From Myxococcales bacterium (GTDB taxonomy: Bacteria > Myxococcota_A > Bradymonadia > UBA7976 > UBA1532), in NCBI GenBank assembly GCA_009692505.1, contig SHZC01000009.1, positions 1-60,489 of the forward strand: DNA of 60,489 nucleotides. Reading direction: 5' to 3'. Position 1 is the stretch's first letter; each line of letters starts with the position of its first letter. The position numbers were made by a program, and so were the translations under genes. Positions 18,922 through 27,199 of this stretch are shown one piece after another. Below the pieces are notes generated by a model. It was not told the origin of the DNA, ran no database searches, and worked only from the letters and a program-made list of their open reading frames with translations.

Positions 18922-20190
18922 ATGCGCCGTACCTCATGCCGCCTCGCCCTCGCTCTCGCGGTCGCCGCGTCCACCTACGCTTGCTCCGGCAAGAATGACG
19001 AGCCCGGCTCCGCCCCCGCCTCGGCCACGGCGGCGGTCACGCCCGGCTCCGCCGAGGCCGCTGCCCCGGCCTTCGTCTTGCCGGCTGGCCCCGTGGCCAA
19101 GGTCAACGGCGTCGAGATCTCGAAGACCGAGTTCGAACAGAAGTACGCCAAGATGACTAAGGCCTTCACGACCCGGAAGAAGGACATCCCGGAGAATCTG
19201 GCCAAGCGGTACACGGAGTCGATCCTCAAGCAGCTCATCGAGAAGGAGCTGCTCAAGCAGAAGATCGAGAAGGAACAGATCAAGATCGAGGACGTCGAGC
19301 TCACGGCCGCGTTCGACGATTACAAGAAGATGTTCCGCACCGACGAGAACTTCGAGCGCTACCTCAAGAGCTCCGAGGTCGACGTCGAGCAGATCAAGGA
19401 CAACATCCGACACAACGCCAGCGTCGATAAGCTGCTCGAGAAGGGCGGCAGCCTGGCTGTGCCCGTCGAGGAGTCCACGGCGTACTTCGTCGAGAACAAG
19501 AAGCGCTACGAGGTCCAGGAGCAGATCCACGCCGCGCACATCCTCGTGAAGCTCGACGCGAAGGCCGACAAGGCCGCCGACGCGACCGCGCTGAAGAAGG
19601 CCAATGAGCTCTACAAAGACGTCATGAAGAAGGGCTCGGACTTCGCGGCCATCGCCCAGAAGTCGTCAGATGGTCCTACCGCCAATCGTGGCGGCGACCT
19701 CAGCTTCTTCCCGCGTGGCCGCATGGTCAAAGAGTTCGAGGACATCGCCTTCAAGATGAAGGCTGGCGAGGTCTCCAAGCCCGTCAAGACCCAGTTCGGC
19801 TACCACATCATCAAGCTCGTCGAGCACAAGGATGGCCGGGACCGCCCCTTCGAGGAGGTCAAGGAGGCCATCGATAAGCTCTTGAAGAACAAGAAGCAGC
19901 GCAAGGCCAAGCTCGACTTGCTCGTCACCCTCCGGGCCGAGGCCAAGTTTGAGGGCTTCATCCCCGAGGCCGAGTCCGCGGCGGCCACGATTGGCAAGGA
20001 AGAGGAGAAGCCCCCGACGCCGACGATCAACCCCATCATGCCCATGTCGGGTGGGATGCCCGGCTTGGCACTCCCGGGGGCGGGTGGCCTCAACGCCCCC
20101 GCGCTGAAGCTGCCGTTGAACCTCATGCCGGGCAGCGCGCCTGGCAGCGCGGCCGCAGCCGATCCGCACGCCGGGCACGGCCACAAGTAA
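18922..20190 (+). CDS. Parvulin-type peptidyl-prolyl isomerase, exported (PrsA/SurA-like)
   Basis: A 422-residue envelope chaperone. A signal peptide ends near STYACSGK, possibly a weak lipobox with Cys as the first mature residue. A SurA-N-like helical region with many Lys/Glu (about 60-190) precedes a parvulin domain (about 200-305) with the family motifs AAHILVKLDA, GGDLSFFPRGRMVKEFE and TQFGYHIIKL. The C-terminal 80 residues are Pro/Gly/Met-rich and end in a His-rich HAGHGHK. It would catalyse prolyl isomerisation and assist folding of exported proteins. AAGGAG precedes the ATG. The downstream MotA-like gene follows after 48 bases and may share the transcript. Confidence 0.88.
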   Translation: MRRTSCRLALALAVAASTYACSGKNDEPGSAPASATAAVTPGSAEAAAPAFVLPAGPVAKVNGVEISKTEFEQKYAKMTKAFTTRKKDIPENLAKRYTESILKQLIEKELLKQKIEKEQIKIEDVELTAAFDDYKKMFRTDENFERYLKSSEVDVEQIKDNIRHNASVDKLLEKGGSLAVPVEESTAYFVENKKRYEVQEQIHAAHILVKLDAKADKAADATALKKANELYKDVMKKGSDFAAIAQKSSDGPTANRGGDLSFFPRGRMVKEFEDIAFKMKAGEVSKPVKTQFGYHIIKLVEHKDGRDRPFEEVKEAIDKLLKNKKQRKAKLDLLVTLRAEAKFEGFIPEAESAAATIGKEEEKPPTPTINPIMPMSGGMPGLALPGAGGLNAPALKLPLNLMPGSAPGSAAAADPHAGHGHK

Positions 20191-20238
20191 GCCCCGCCCG
20201 ACGACATCACGTTGACGACGTCACGCTGAGGAGTCGTC

Positions 20239-21021
20239 TTGGATCCAGCAACGCTCATTGGGGTGGTCGGCGGCACCCTGCTCGTCTTCACCGCGATCTT
20301 CCTCGGTGGGGACGTCGGCCTCTTCTTCGATCTCGCCTCGGCCTTGCTCGTCTTGGGCGGCACGACGGCAACGATCTTCATTCGTTACCCGCTCGCCGAC
20401 GTCCTGGGGACCCTGCGGATTGTCCGGCAGGCGTTCTTCATCCAGCTCAAGTCTCAAGGGCAAATCATAAATGATTTCATCGACTTGGCGAACGTCGCTC
20501 GCCGAGACGGGCTGCTCTCCCTCGAGCGGTTGACCTTCGATGACCCCTTCGTGGCCAAGGGCGTCGGCTTCTGCGTCGACGGCGCGGAGCTTCGACAGAT
20601 TGAGTCGATCCTCCTTCGGGACATCCAGTCCATGCGGTCGCGGCATCAGTCGGGCCAGGCGATCCTCCGGGCGATCAGCAGCTCCGCGCCGGCCTTCGGT
20701 ATGATCGGCACCCTCATCGGGCTCGTGCAGATGCTGACAAACATGGACGATCCCAAGAAGATTGGGCCCGGCATGGCGGTGGCGATCCTGACGACGTTGT
20801 ACGGGGCGCTCATCGCGTATCTCTTTGCTATCCCCATCGCCGACAAGCTGGCGTACCGGAGCGCCCAGGAGACGGAGCGTAAGCTGCTGATGCTCGAGGG
20901 CATCCTCGCGCTGAAGAAGGGCGAGAACCCGCGGATGCTTGAGGAGACGCTGCACGCGTTCCTAGCCCCAAAGGAGCGGGAGCTCCTGGCGACCCGTCGC
21001 GGACAAGACGGGCCGGGCTAG
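20239..21021 (+). CDS. MotA/PomA-type proton- or sodium-channel stator subunit
   Basis: A 260-residue protein with four hydrophobic segments in the MotA arrangement: TM1-2 near the N-terminus (LIGVVGGTLLVFTAIFLGG, FFDLASALLVLGGTTATIFI), a cytoplasmic loop rich in Arg/Glu, then TM3-4 (SAPAFGMIGTLIGLVQML, AVAILTTLYGALIAYLFAIP). The TTG start follows a GAGGAG. It is the channel partner for the two MotB-like proteins encoded next. No flagellar gene is in the window, so the machine driven is unknown. Confidence 0.88.
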   Translation: MDPATLIGVVGGTLLVFTAIFLGGDVGLFFDLASALLVLGGTTATIFIRYPLADVLGTLRIVRQAFFIQLKSQGQIINDFIDLANVARRDGLLSLERLTFDDPFVAKGVGFCVDGAELRQIESILLRDIQSMRSRHQSGQAILRAISSSAPAFGMIGTLIGLVQMLTNMDDPKKIGPGMAVAILTTLYGALIAYLFAIPIADKLAYRSAQETERKLLMLEGILALKKGENPRMLEETLHAFLAPKERELLATRRGQDGPG

Positions 21022-21025
21022 GGTC

Positions 21026-21778
21026 ATGCGCCTGGAGGACGAGCGCCGAGCGAGTCTGCGTCAGGGCACGGAGCCCGACGACTCGGCGCCCGAGTGGATG
21101 GTCACCTATGGCGACATGATGGCGCTCCTCCTGACCTTCACCATCCTGCTTATCTCGTTTGGCACCATCGATCTCGAGCGTTTCGAGGAGGTGTCCGGAG
21201 GGGTGCGCGAGGTCTTCAACGCGGGGACGACGCCGCCGACCCCCATCGAGCTCCTCTCGCCTCACGCCGAGGTGGGGGGCGAGACCCCGACAGAAAAATC
21301 GGCGAGGCGAAGCGACGAGAAGCTGCGCGCGGCACTCCAGACGTTTTCGCAGAGCGAGAGCGGCAACGCGGCCTCGCTGAAGGTCTTCGAGACCTACCGC
21401 GGACTTGAGGTTCTGCTCGAACCCGACTCGATCTTCGTCGGCCCGGGTGCCACGCTCTCGAGCCGCGCCGAAGCGCTCTTCAAGTTCGTCGCGACGCTGC
21501 ACGCGACCGAGGCACCGGAGCGCGACCTGGTCATCGAGGTGTCCTCGACGGAGGGACCGCTGCCCTCGGTTTATGAAGACGCCCTCTCGCTGGCGCTGGA
21601 CCGCGCGATGGCCGTGACGTTCCGCCTCCGCGCCGCCTCGAAGCTCGACGCCGGACGGTATGTGCCCGTCGCCCGCGCCGCGCCGCCCGCCCCGGGCTCA
21701 TCGCCGGTGACGCTCATCCTCGAGAAGTATGTCCGCCGAGACGATGTCCCCGCCGCGCCGGCGATGGGACCGCCGTGA
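21026..21778 (+). CDS. MotB-like stator protein 1, divergent C-terminal domain
   Basis: A 250-residue protein, 4 bases after the MotA-like gene. It has the short cytoplasmic N-terminus and single transmembrane helix of MotB: WMVTYGDMMALLLTFTILL, with the ion-carrying Asp at residue 30. The periplasmic part has an OmpA-like beginning (VLLEPDSIFVGPGATLSSRAE) but lacks the usual NRRVE ending and finishes in a Pro/Ala-rich tail, so peptidoglycan binding may be lost or altered. Its stop overlaps the GTG of the second MotB-like gene. Confidence 0.8.
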   Translation: MRLEDERRASLRQGTEPDDSAPEWMVTYGDMMALLLTFTILLISFGTIDLERFEEVSGGVREVFNAGTTPPTPIELLSPHAEVGGETPTEKSARRSDEKLRAALQTFSQSESGNAASLKVFETYRGLEVLLEPDSIFVGPGATLSSRAEALFKFVATLHATEAPERDLVIEVSSTEGPLPSVYEDALSLALDRAMAVTFRLRAASKLDAGRYVPVARAAPPAPGSSPVTLILEKYVRRDDVPAAPAMGPP

Positions 21779-22587
21779 GGACTGCTCCGCCCGAAGAGGA
21801 AGACGAGGATGCCGGCCTGCGCGTCCGATTCCGGCTGTCGAGCCAAGAGAGCACGCCCACGGGCTCCGGAGCACCCGCGTGGGTCGTCACGTTCAGCGAC
21901 ATGATGTCCCTGATCCTGACGTTCTTCATCCTCCTGCTCACGTTCGCCCGCTTCGACGACAAGGCCCGGTATGCGACGCTCGTGGATTCGGTAGACGACA
22001 CCTTCGGCGGCCCGAGCCCAAGCCCCGCACCGGTCGTCTCCCCCGCGTCCGCACCCGAGATCTCGAGCGGCCCCGCGATCGCGCCCTCATCGGACGTGGG
22101 ACAGGTCCAACAGGCCACCAAGAAGGTGCTGCTTGGCTTGCAGCAGCTCAGCCAACGTCACGGTGGACGCTTACGCGCAGGCGACGTCGAGGTCGAGGTC
22201 TTCGAGGATTATCGCGGGGTGGTGATGGCCCTCGGGGTGGGGGCATTCTTCGACGCGGCGGACGCGGGGGTGCGTCCGGGCTCGTGGCCGTTCCTCGACG
22301 ACGCTATCGAGCTCGCGGCCGGTCATGACTCGCAGCTGGAGATTGAGGTCCACACCGATCGCCGAACCCACCTCACGGGCGATCCACAGGCCGACGATCG
22401 GCTGGCCGGCGCGCAGGCTCTGTCCATCGCCCGGTACTTCATCGGTGCCAAACCCGACCTCAATCGGGACCGCCTCTCCGTCCGATCGATGGGCTCGATC
22501 CGGCCCAGATTTGCAAACGCGACAGAGGCCGATCGGGCTCGGAACCGGCGGGTCGAGTTCGTCTTCTCGACCGACGCCACCGATTAA
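21775..22587 (+). CDS. MotB-like stator protein 2 with OmpA-type peptidoglycan-binding domain
   Basis: A 270-residue protein starting at a GTG that overlaps the previous stop by 4 bases (GTGA). The transmembrane segment FSDMMSLILTFFILLLTF carries the conserved Asp at residue 42. A Pro/Ser/Ala linker leads to an OmpA-like domain ending in ATEADRARNRRVEFVFS, the peptidoglycan-binding signature. This copy looks complete, unlike its neighbour. The two proteins may form a mixed B-subunit dimer around the MotA-like ring. Confidence 0.85.
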   Translation: MRTAPPEEEDEDAGLRVRFRLSSQESTPTGSGAPAWVVTFSDMMSLILTFFILLLTFARFDDKARYATLVDSVDDTFGGPSPSPAPVVSPASAPEISSGPAIAPSSDVGQVQQATKKVLLGLQQLSQRHGGRLRAGDVEVEVFEDYRGVVMALGVGAFFDAADAGVRPGSWPFLDDAIELAAGHDSQLEIEVHTDRRTHLTGDPQADDRLAGAQALSIARYFIGAKPDLNRDRLSVRSMGSIRPRFANATEADRARNRRVEFVFSTDATD

Positions 22588-22663
22588 GGTTCCTCGGCAT
22601 GCTCATTGCTCAATCTGGCGAAGTTCCCTCACTATAGTGCCTGACCCCCTTGGAGTGACCGCC

Positions 22664-23311
22664 ATGAGTGCCTCTCAACGCCGCCTGCCGGAGGACTCTC
22701 TGGTCAACTCCTTGACCGAGATTCAGGCGTTGCTGCGTGAAGGCGACCATCGGCGTCCGGTCCCGGTCGCGCCCGCTCCAGAGGCGCTCGCGGAAGACTC
22801 GCTCGATCTCTTCGAACCCGTGGCCTCGGCGCAGGAAGTCAGGGCCCAACGCCATGCCCGATGGGAGGAGGACGCGCACCCTCGGGTGGCACCGGCTGCG
22901 GCCCCACGCTCCAGGAAGGTGATCTTCGCAGGCGCCCTGCTCGCCGTGCTCAGCGTCGGGGGTCTGATCTTCGCGTTCGTCCCCGCTGGCACGCCGCCGG
23001 TAACCTCCGAGGTGAAAGCCGCCGCGGTCACGGCGGCCTCTGTCGCCCCCCCGCCCGTCGCGCCTCTGCCTGCGGAAGTCTCAGTGGCTCCTGAGGCCGC
23101 CATCGCTCCGGTCGCCACCGTGGCCAAGACCCCCCGAAAGGCAGGTTTGCCCCCTCGGACCGCCCGCAAGGTCGCCGGGAACGACGAGCTCGACCGCCTC
23201 TTCGGTCGGAGCAGCCCCCGTGTCGCGGCCAAGCCTAAACGCACACCGAGGCCCAAGGGCAAGTCGAGCAAGAGTGATCGACAGCTGGACTCCATCCTCG
23301 ACTCGCTGTAG
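22664..23311 (+). CDS. Single-pass membrane protein of unknown function
   Basis: A 215-residue protein beginning MSASQRRLPEDSL after a GGAG. An acidic cytoplasmic N-terminal part (about 80 residues) is followed by one transmembrane helix (VIFAGALLAVLSVGGLIFAF), an Ala/Pro/Val-rich linker and a strongly basic C-terminus. Two short related motifs occur near the end, ELDRLFG and QLDSILDSL, in a tail otherwise rich in Lys/Arg. It follows the MotA/MotB genes by 76 bases and may belong with them. A TATAGT box lies at 22633, but no well-spaced -35. No family recognised. Confidence 0.55.
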   Translation: MSASQRRLPEDSLVNSLTEIQALLREGDHRRPVPVAPAPEALAEDSLDLFEPVASAQEVRAQRHARWEEDAHPRVAPAAAPRSRKVIFAGALLAVLSVGGLIFAFVPAGTPPVTSEVKAAAVTAASVAPPPVAPLPAEVSVAPEAAIAPVATVAKTPRKAGLPPRTARKVAGNDELDRLFGRSSPRVAAKPKRTPRPKGKSSKSDRQLDSILDSL

Positions 23312-23326
23312 CCGCGAACCGGCGTT

Positions 23327-23890
23327 TCAGCGCAGCGAGCCGTGAAGGTCCGGGTGGGGCCGGGCGATGATCTCGAAGCCGGCGATCAGGCCCTCACCAA
23401 CGGCGGCCCGACCGGCGGTCATGGCCTCCTGAACGTCGTGGAGGGCCCCGGTCAGCATGAAGTAACCTTTGCCCCCAAGGTCCACGGCCAGCGCGATGCT
23501 GATGGGCGCGACCTCTGCCGCCTTGAGCGCCGCGTCCGCGCCCCTGATCGTGGACGCCACGCTGTACGTCTCCAGGATGCCCACCGCGTCGATCGTCGGG
23601 CTCAGAGGCCCTTGGAGCACGGCGAGCAGCGAGTCATGCGGATTGGGAAGAAAGACCTTGTCGACGAGCGTGTCCCCGGCGCTCCGGACGCCTCCGTTGA
23701 GGGCCAACTCGGTCTCCAGGACGCCCCCTCGCACGAGGACAGTGTACTTGCCCGGGTGGGTCGAGCCCGCGTGCACAAGTCGCACGTCCGCCGCCTTGAG
23801 CATGGCGTCGCAGGTGAGCACGCCACGCGCGATGGAGCAGAGCTCGATCAGGCCAAGGGCTGGACCCAGGGCGTCGCTGAGCTCGGCCAT
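23327..23890 (-). CDS. BMC-T microcompartment shell protein (tandem BMC domains)
   Basis: A 187-residue protein with two BMC domains in tandem: the first about residues 8-95 (GLIELCSIARGVLTCDAML, HPGKYTVLVRGGVLE), the second about 100-185 (AVGILETYSVASTIRGADAAL, LGGKGYFMLTGALHDVQEAM). Such proteins form pseudohexameric trimers in the shell facet. ATG is chosen at 23890, sharing a base with the dehydrogenase stop; the longer frame overlaps that gene. It is the last gene of the operon. It corresponds in position and type to the BMC-T protein Hoch_5812 of Haliangium ochraceum as I recall it; no alignment was run. Confidence 0.88.
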   Translation of the reverse strand: MAELSDALGPALGLIELCSIARGVLTCDAMLKAADVRLVHAGSTHPGKYTVLVRGGVLETELALNGGVRSAGDTLVDKVFLPNPHDSLLAVLQGPLSPTIDAVGILETYSVASTIRGADAALKAAEVAPISIALAVDLGGKGYFMLTGALHDVQEAMTAGRAAVGEGLIAGFEIIARPHPDLHGSLR

Positions 23891-25365
23891 CAGACGATGC
23901 GGAAGGCGTCCTTCAGGACGCATCGCCGAGCGCGGGCGAAGTGCGGCGCGTAGGTCATGCCTTCACCCGTTGGGCTCGCGATGGTCCAGGAGGTGAACCC
24001 TTCGCCGTTGAGCCCGACGCCCGCCGCGCTCGGGGCGTTCTTGACTGTGATGGAGGTGTTCATCGTCCGCGCGAACTTCGCCAGCGTCTTGAGGCTGTTG
24101 GAGTGGATGACCGCCGTGTGGCCATATCCGTGCTCACAACGCAGCGCGCAGGCGATGGCTGTATCGGCGTCCGGCACGCGCACGAAGCCGAGCACGGGCA
24201 GCAACATCTCGTGTTGCACGAAGGGGTGCTTCTCGTCGACCTCGGCGAAGGCCAAGCGTGTATCGTCCGGTACGCGGATCCCGGCGTCCCGCAAGATGAC
24301 GGCGGCGTCTTTGCCGATGTAGTCGCGGTTGACGTGGTCGTCGGGCGTGATGAGCAGCTTCTGGAGCTTGTCGAGATCGCGGCCGCTCACCTCGACGGCC
24401 TTGTTGGCCTTCATCTCCTGCTTGAGTCGGTCGGCGATATCGGAGACGGCAATGATCTCCTTCTCGACGATGCAGATGATGTTGTTGTCGAGGCTGGCTC
24501 CGAAGACGAGATCCCGCGCGGCTTTGGCGATGTCGGCGGTCTCGTCGACGACGACGGGAGGATTGCCCGGACCCGCGGCGATCGCCCGCTTGCCGCAGGT
24601 CATCGCCGCCTTGACGACCGCCCCGCCCCCCGTGACCGCGATGAGCCGGATCCCGGGGTGCTTCATCAAGGCACCCGCGGTCTCGATCGTCGGCTCCGCC
24701 ACGCAGTTGAACACCGTCGAGGGCCCACCGACGTCTTGGATCGCGCGGTTGAGCTTGTCGATGAAGTACGCGCTGACCTTCTTGGCCGTGGGGTGGGTAT
24801 TGAAGACGACGGCGTTGCCCGCGGCGAGCATGCCGATGCCGTTGTTCAGGATGGTCTCGGTCGGGTTGGTGCACGGCGTAATACTGCCGATGACGCCGTA
24901 CGGCGCGTACTCGACGAGCGTGAGGCCGTTGTCGCCCGTGAACGCCGACGTCGTCAGCGCCTCGACGCCGGGCGTCTTGTCGGCCACGAGGCGGTTCTTT
25001 TCGACCTTATCGTCGACCCGCCCCAGGCCCGTCTCCGCGACGGCCATCTTGGCGATGGTCTGGAGCTCGGCCCGCGTGACCTGCCGCAGCGCGTCGATGA
25101 ACCGGGCGCGGTCCTGAAGCGAGCATTGCTGCAGCTCGAGGAACGCCCGTCTCGCCGACTCGACCGCGGCGTCGATGGTGGGAAAGACGCCGAGGCCGTG
25201 ACTGCTCACGTCCCCCGAGGCCCGTCCATGCCGCAGCACCCCGGGTGCTCGATTTGAGGCCACTGCCGGGCCGTCATTTGACAACCGCGTGATGACCTGC
25301 TCGACGATCTGCGCGATGCGTCGCTCGTCCAAGGCAACCCCCGTGGGACCCGGAGGCCGGGCCAT
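23890..25365 (-). CDS. Microcompartment-associated aldehyde dehydrogenase (PduP/EutE-like)
   Basis: A 491-residue aldehyde dehydrogenase of the CoA-acylating type found inside metabolosomes. An amphipathic N-terminal helix (residues about 13-29, DERRIAQIVEQVITRL) followed by a Pro/Ala/Gly linker fits an encapsulation peptide. Catalytic Cys298 lies in SLDNNIICIVEKE, with GVIGSITPCTNPTETILNNG and the GPGNPPVVVDETADI region typical of PduP/EutE. It would oxidise an aldehyde to an acyl-CoA using NAD and CoA. It lies between BMC-P and BMC-T genes, with 1-base overlaps at both ends. The aldehyde is not identifiable from sequence, and no partner alcohol dehydrogenase, phosphotransacylase or aldehyde-generating enzyme is encoded beside it. 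Confidence 0.9.
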   Translation of the reverse strand: MARPPGPTGVALDERRIAQIVEQVITRLSNDGPAVASNRAPGVLRHGRASGDVSSHGLGVFPTIDAAVESARRAFLELQQCSLQDRARFIDALRQVTRAELQTIAKMAVAETGLGRVDDKVEKNRLVADKTPGVEALTTSAFTGDNGLTLVEYAPYGVIGSITPCTNPTETILNNGIGMLAAGNAVVFNTHPTAKKVSAYFIDKLNRAIQDVGGPSTVFNCVAEPTIETAGALMKHPGIRLIAVTGGGAVVKAAMTCGKRAIAAGPGNPPVVVDETADIAKAARDLVFGASLDNNIICIVEKEIIAVSDIADRLKQEMKANKAVEVSGRDLDKLQKLLITPDDHVNRDYIGKDAAVILRDAGIRVPDDTRLAFAEVDEKHPFVQHEMLLPVLGFVRVPDADTAIACALRCEHGYGHTAVIHSNSLKTLAKFARTMNTSITVKNAPSAAGVGLNGEGFTSWTIASPTGEGMTYAPHFARARRCVLKDAFRIV

Positions 25366-25658
25366 CAGTCCTTCTTGTAGAGGACCGTGCCGCCAACCTC
25401 GAGGATGTCGACGATCGCCATGATCGTCGCGTCCACGGGCCGATTCTGGGTTTCTTTCGTCTGCCGCGCGGAGGACCCGGTGGCATACAGAACCACTTCA
25501 CCGACCCCGGCACCGACAGCATCGACGGCGACAACGCCCCCGTCTTTGAGGGCGCCGGTCCGAACGTCGATCGGAGACACCGCGAGCAGTCTGAGCCCAA
25601 CGAGCTCAGGCTCTTTGCGAGAGGCGACGACGGTCCCGATGACTTTGCCGATGACCAT
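25365..25658 (-). CDS. BMC-P (EutN/CcmL-type) pentameric vertex protein
   Basis: A 97-residue protein of the EutN/CcmL family that caps microcompartment vertices as a pentamer. Seen: [20 protein letters not shown] at the start, LLAVSPIDV, the [24 protein letters not shown] stretch and the C-terminal [11 protein letters not shown]. Length is normal for the family. Its stop shares a base with the dehydrogenase start, so translation is coupled. The upstream BMC-H gene ends 15 bases before it. Confidence 0.92.
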   Translation of the reverse strand: MVIGKVIGTVVASRKEPELVGLRLLAVSPIDVRTGALKDGGVVAVDAVGAGVGEVVLYATGSSARQTKETQNRPVDATIMAIVDILEVGGTVLYKKD

Positions 25659-25673
25659 GGTCGGGTGCGCGAA

Positions 25674-25967
25674 TCAGGTCGACGAGACGTTGAGTCGCCC
25701 GAGGGGCAAGACAGCGTCGACGTTGGCGTGAGGGCGCGGGATGACGTGCACGCTGACCAGCTCGCCGACGCGCTCGGCCGCACGGGCCCCCGCCTCGGTC
25801 GCTGCCTTCACGGCCGCCACATCCCCTCGCACGATGACCGTGGTGTAGCCGCCGCCGATCTTCTCGTAACCTACGAGTTCGACCTTCGCCGCCTTCACCA
25901 TTGCGTCGGCCGCCTCGACCATGGAAACGAAACCCTTGGTCTCGATCATGCCCAGCGCGTCAGCCAT
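25674..25967 (-). CDS. BMC-H (PduA-like) hexameric shell protein
   Basis: A 97-residue single-BMC-domain protein, the likely bulk facet tile of the shell. It starts [20 protein letters not shown], the canonical BMC-H opening, and has the pore loop KIGGGY at residues 36-41, close to the KIGSG of PduA, followed by [23 protein letters not shown] stretch precedes the ATG. It lies second in the operon, 20 bases after the first BMC-T gene. Confidence 0.94.
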   Translation of the reverse strand: MADALGMIETKGFVSMVEAADAMVKAAKVELVGYEKIGGGYTTVIVRGDVAAVKAATEAGARAAERVGELVSVHVIPRPHANVDAVLPLGRLNVSST

Positions 25968-25987
25968 TGTTCTCTCCTTCTTTGGAC

Positions 25988-26626
25988 TCAGCCGTCTTTG
26001 TAGGCCGGAGCTTCAACTCCGGTGACGCCCTCGAGGGCGCTGATTGCCGCCTGCGCCGCCGCATCAATCTCGGACTCGGTGCCCGAGAGATACAAGCGCC
26101 CGAAGGCTCCGACCGGTCGAATATCGACCAGGAAGATGTTGGCCGCCTTCTCCGCCTCGTTGGACGCGAGCGTGACGTAAGCCGCCGGCACCGTCTCGAG
26201 GATGAAGAGCGACTGACCCGGCAAGATCATCATGCCGGAGCTGTTCCGGTTGATGAGCTGCGTTTGGTAGGGCTCGACGGCCCGGATGATCTGGTTTGAG
26301 ACGACCTTGGGCTTCATCCGCTCTTCGGCCTTGCACCCGAGGCCCTCAAGGATGGCGCGACCGGCGTTCTCGACCTGGCCCTTGTCCATGGCGTGGACCT
26401 CAAGCAGGCCGTAGGCGCGCTCGACGACCTGTACCGCCGGAACGACCCCGGTGGCCTTCAGCGCCACGTCGGTGATGCGGTTGATGGCGATGCCCGGGGC
26501 GATCTCGACCCAGAGCGAGGCCATCTCGGGGATCGGCAGGAAGCCGCGCGACGTCTTGCCAATATAGCTCGTGAGCTGAGGCTGCAGGCTGTCGAGGAAG
26601 ACGAATGAGCGGAGCGTGATGCTCAT
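25988..26626 (-). CDS. BMC-T shell protein, second type
   Basis: A 212-residue tandem BMC-domain protein, unlike the other BMC-T in the locus. It begins [20 protein letters not shown]; a BMC core includes [20 protein letters not shown] near 70-90 and the second half shows [20 protein letters not shown]. Matching position and length, it resembles the BMC-T protein Hoch_5816 of Haliangium ochraceum, which I recall stacks as a double trimer with a gated pore; stacking cannot be seen in sequence. It is the first gene of the operon; an extended -10 promoter-like site is 34 bases upstream. Confidence 0.85.
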   Translation of the reverse strand: MSITLRSFVFLDSLQPQLTSYIGKTSRGFLPIPEMASLWVEIAPGIAINRITDVALKATGVVPAVQVVERAYGLLEVHAMDKGQVENAGRAILEGLGCKAEERMKPKVVSNQIIRAVEPYQTQLINRNSSGMMILPGQSLFILETVPAAYVTLASNEAEKAANIFLVDIRPVGAFGRLYLSGTESEIDAAAQAAISALEGVTGVEAPAYKDG

Positions 26627-26659
26627 CGAGAATGATCCGGCGTCGAAGAAGCGGCGTGG

Positions 26660-26688
26660 ACCGTAGCACGCGATTTCGAGGGGGTAAA
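26660..26688 (-). promoter_or_regulatory. Probable promoter of the microcompartment operon
   Basis: On the minus strand: TTTACC, 17 bases, then TACGGT preceded by TGC (an extended -10, TGnTACGGT). It lies 34 bases before the ATG of the first shell gene, between it and the PilZ gene. No repressor- or activator-binding palindrome was evident next to it. Confidence 0.5.
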
Positions 26689-26696
26689 GAGACGAG

Positions 26697-27095
26697 TCAG
26701 TTCCACTGGGTGAACGCCCGCAACTGCGCTCTCGACTCGGACTTCATGCGGTCGAACTGGATGCCGAAGCCGGCGCGACCGGAGCGCTCCTCGACCCGGA
26801 CGACGCGGCCAAAGGCGGTCACGCCCGAGTTGTGGTCATCCGTATGGAAGGTGATCTCGACCGTCGCGCCCACGGGCAGGAGCAGATCGGAGAGCACAAA
26901 CGCGCCCGTCGCGCTGACCTCGTCGAGCTCAAGGGGCAGCGGTGCCTCCAGGGAGGCCGCGTCACGAATGAGGGCGATGCCCCGCAGATGTCGGCGCGCG
27001 GCGGCGCGTTGTCCCGCTCCCCTGCCGGTGGGAAACTGAATTGGCACGGCGACGCGGACGGGCGGCAGAGCTCGAAGAGCCTCGGTAATGGTCAT
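26697..27095 (-). CDS. PilZ-domain-like protein
   Basis: A 132-residue protein with PilZ character: an Arg-rich entry ([12 protein letters not shown], residues 28-39) and a D-x-S-x-x-G motif, DEVSATG at 58-64, followed by a beta-barrel-like stretch ending FGIQFDRM. PilZ domains bind cyclic-di-GMP. The start [10 protein letters not shown] is preferred; an in-frame ATG 48 bases further upstream is possible. It precedes the microcompartment operon on the same strand but the promoter-like site between them suggests separate transcription. Confidence 0.65.
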   Translation of the reverse strand: MTITEALRALPPVRVAVPIQFPTGRGAGQRAAARRHLRGIALIRDAASLEAPLPLELDEVSATGAFVLSDLLLPVGATVEITFHTDDHNSGVTAFGRVVRVEERSGRAGFGIQFDRMKSESRAQLRAFTQWN

Positions 27096-27130
27096 GGCGG
27101 CGTTCTCCAAGGTTGGCAGGGTGTGAAATA

Positions 27131-27159
27131 CACCTACATTCACCCCTGTGGGCTGTCAA
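27131..27159 (-). promoter_or_regulatory. Possible promoter for the PilZ gene
   Basis: On the minus strand, after a run of nine T, a perfect TTGACA then 17 bases and TAGGTG with TG just upstream. The -10 is only a partial match. Confidence 0.4.
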
Positions 27160-27199
27160 AAAAAAACCGGATTTCGTAGGGTGCCGCCCCGTGAACCCG

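Noticed and set aside
20239..22587. Calling the MotA/MotB genes flagellar motA/motB
   Set aside because: No flagellar gene is in the window and one B subunit lacks a normal peptidoglycan-binding end; the driven machine is unknown, so no gene symbol was given.
23941..25257. A 438-codon plus-strand frame
   Set aside because: Antisense to the microcompartment aldehyde dehydrogenase; low-complexity Asp/Val/Arg composition.
26697..27095. PilZ protein as part of the microcompartment operon
   Set aside because: Same strand and close, but a promoter-like site separates it and no known compartment uses PilZ.
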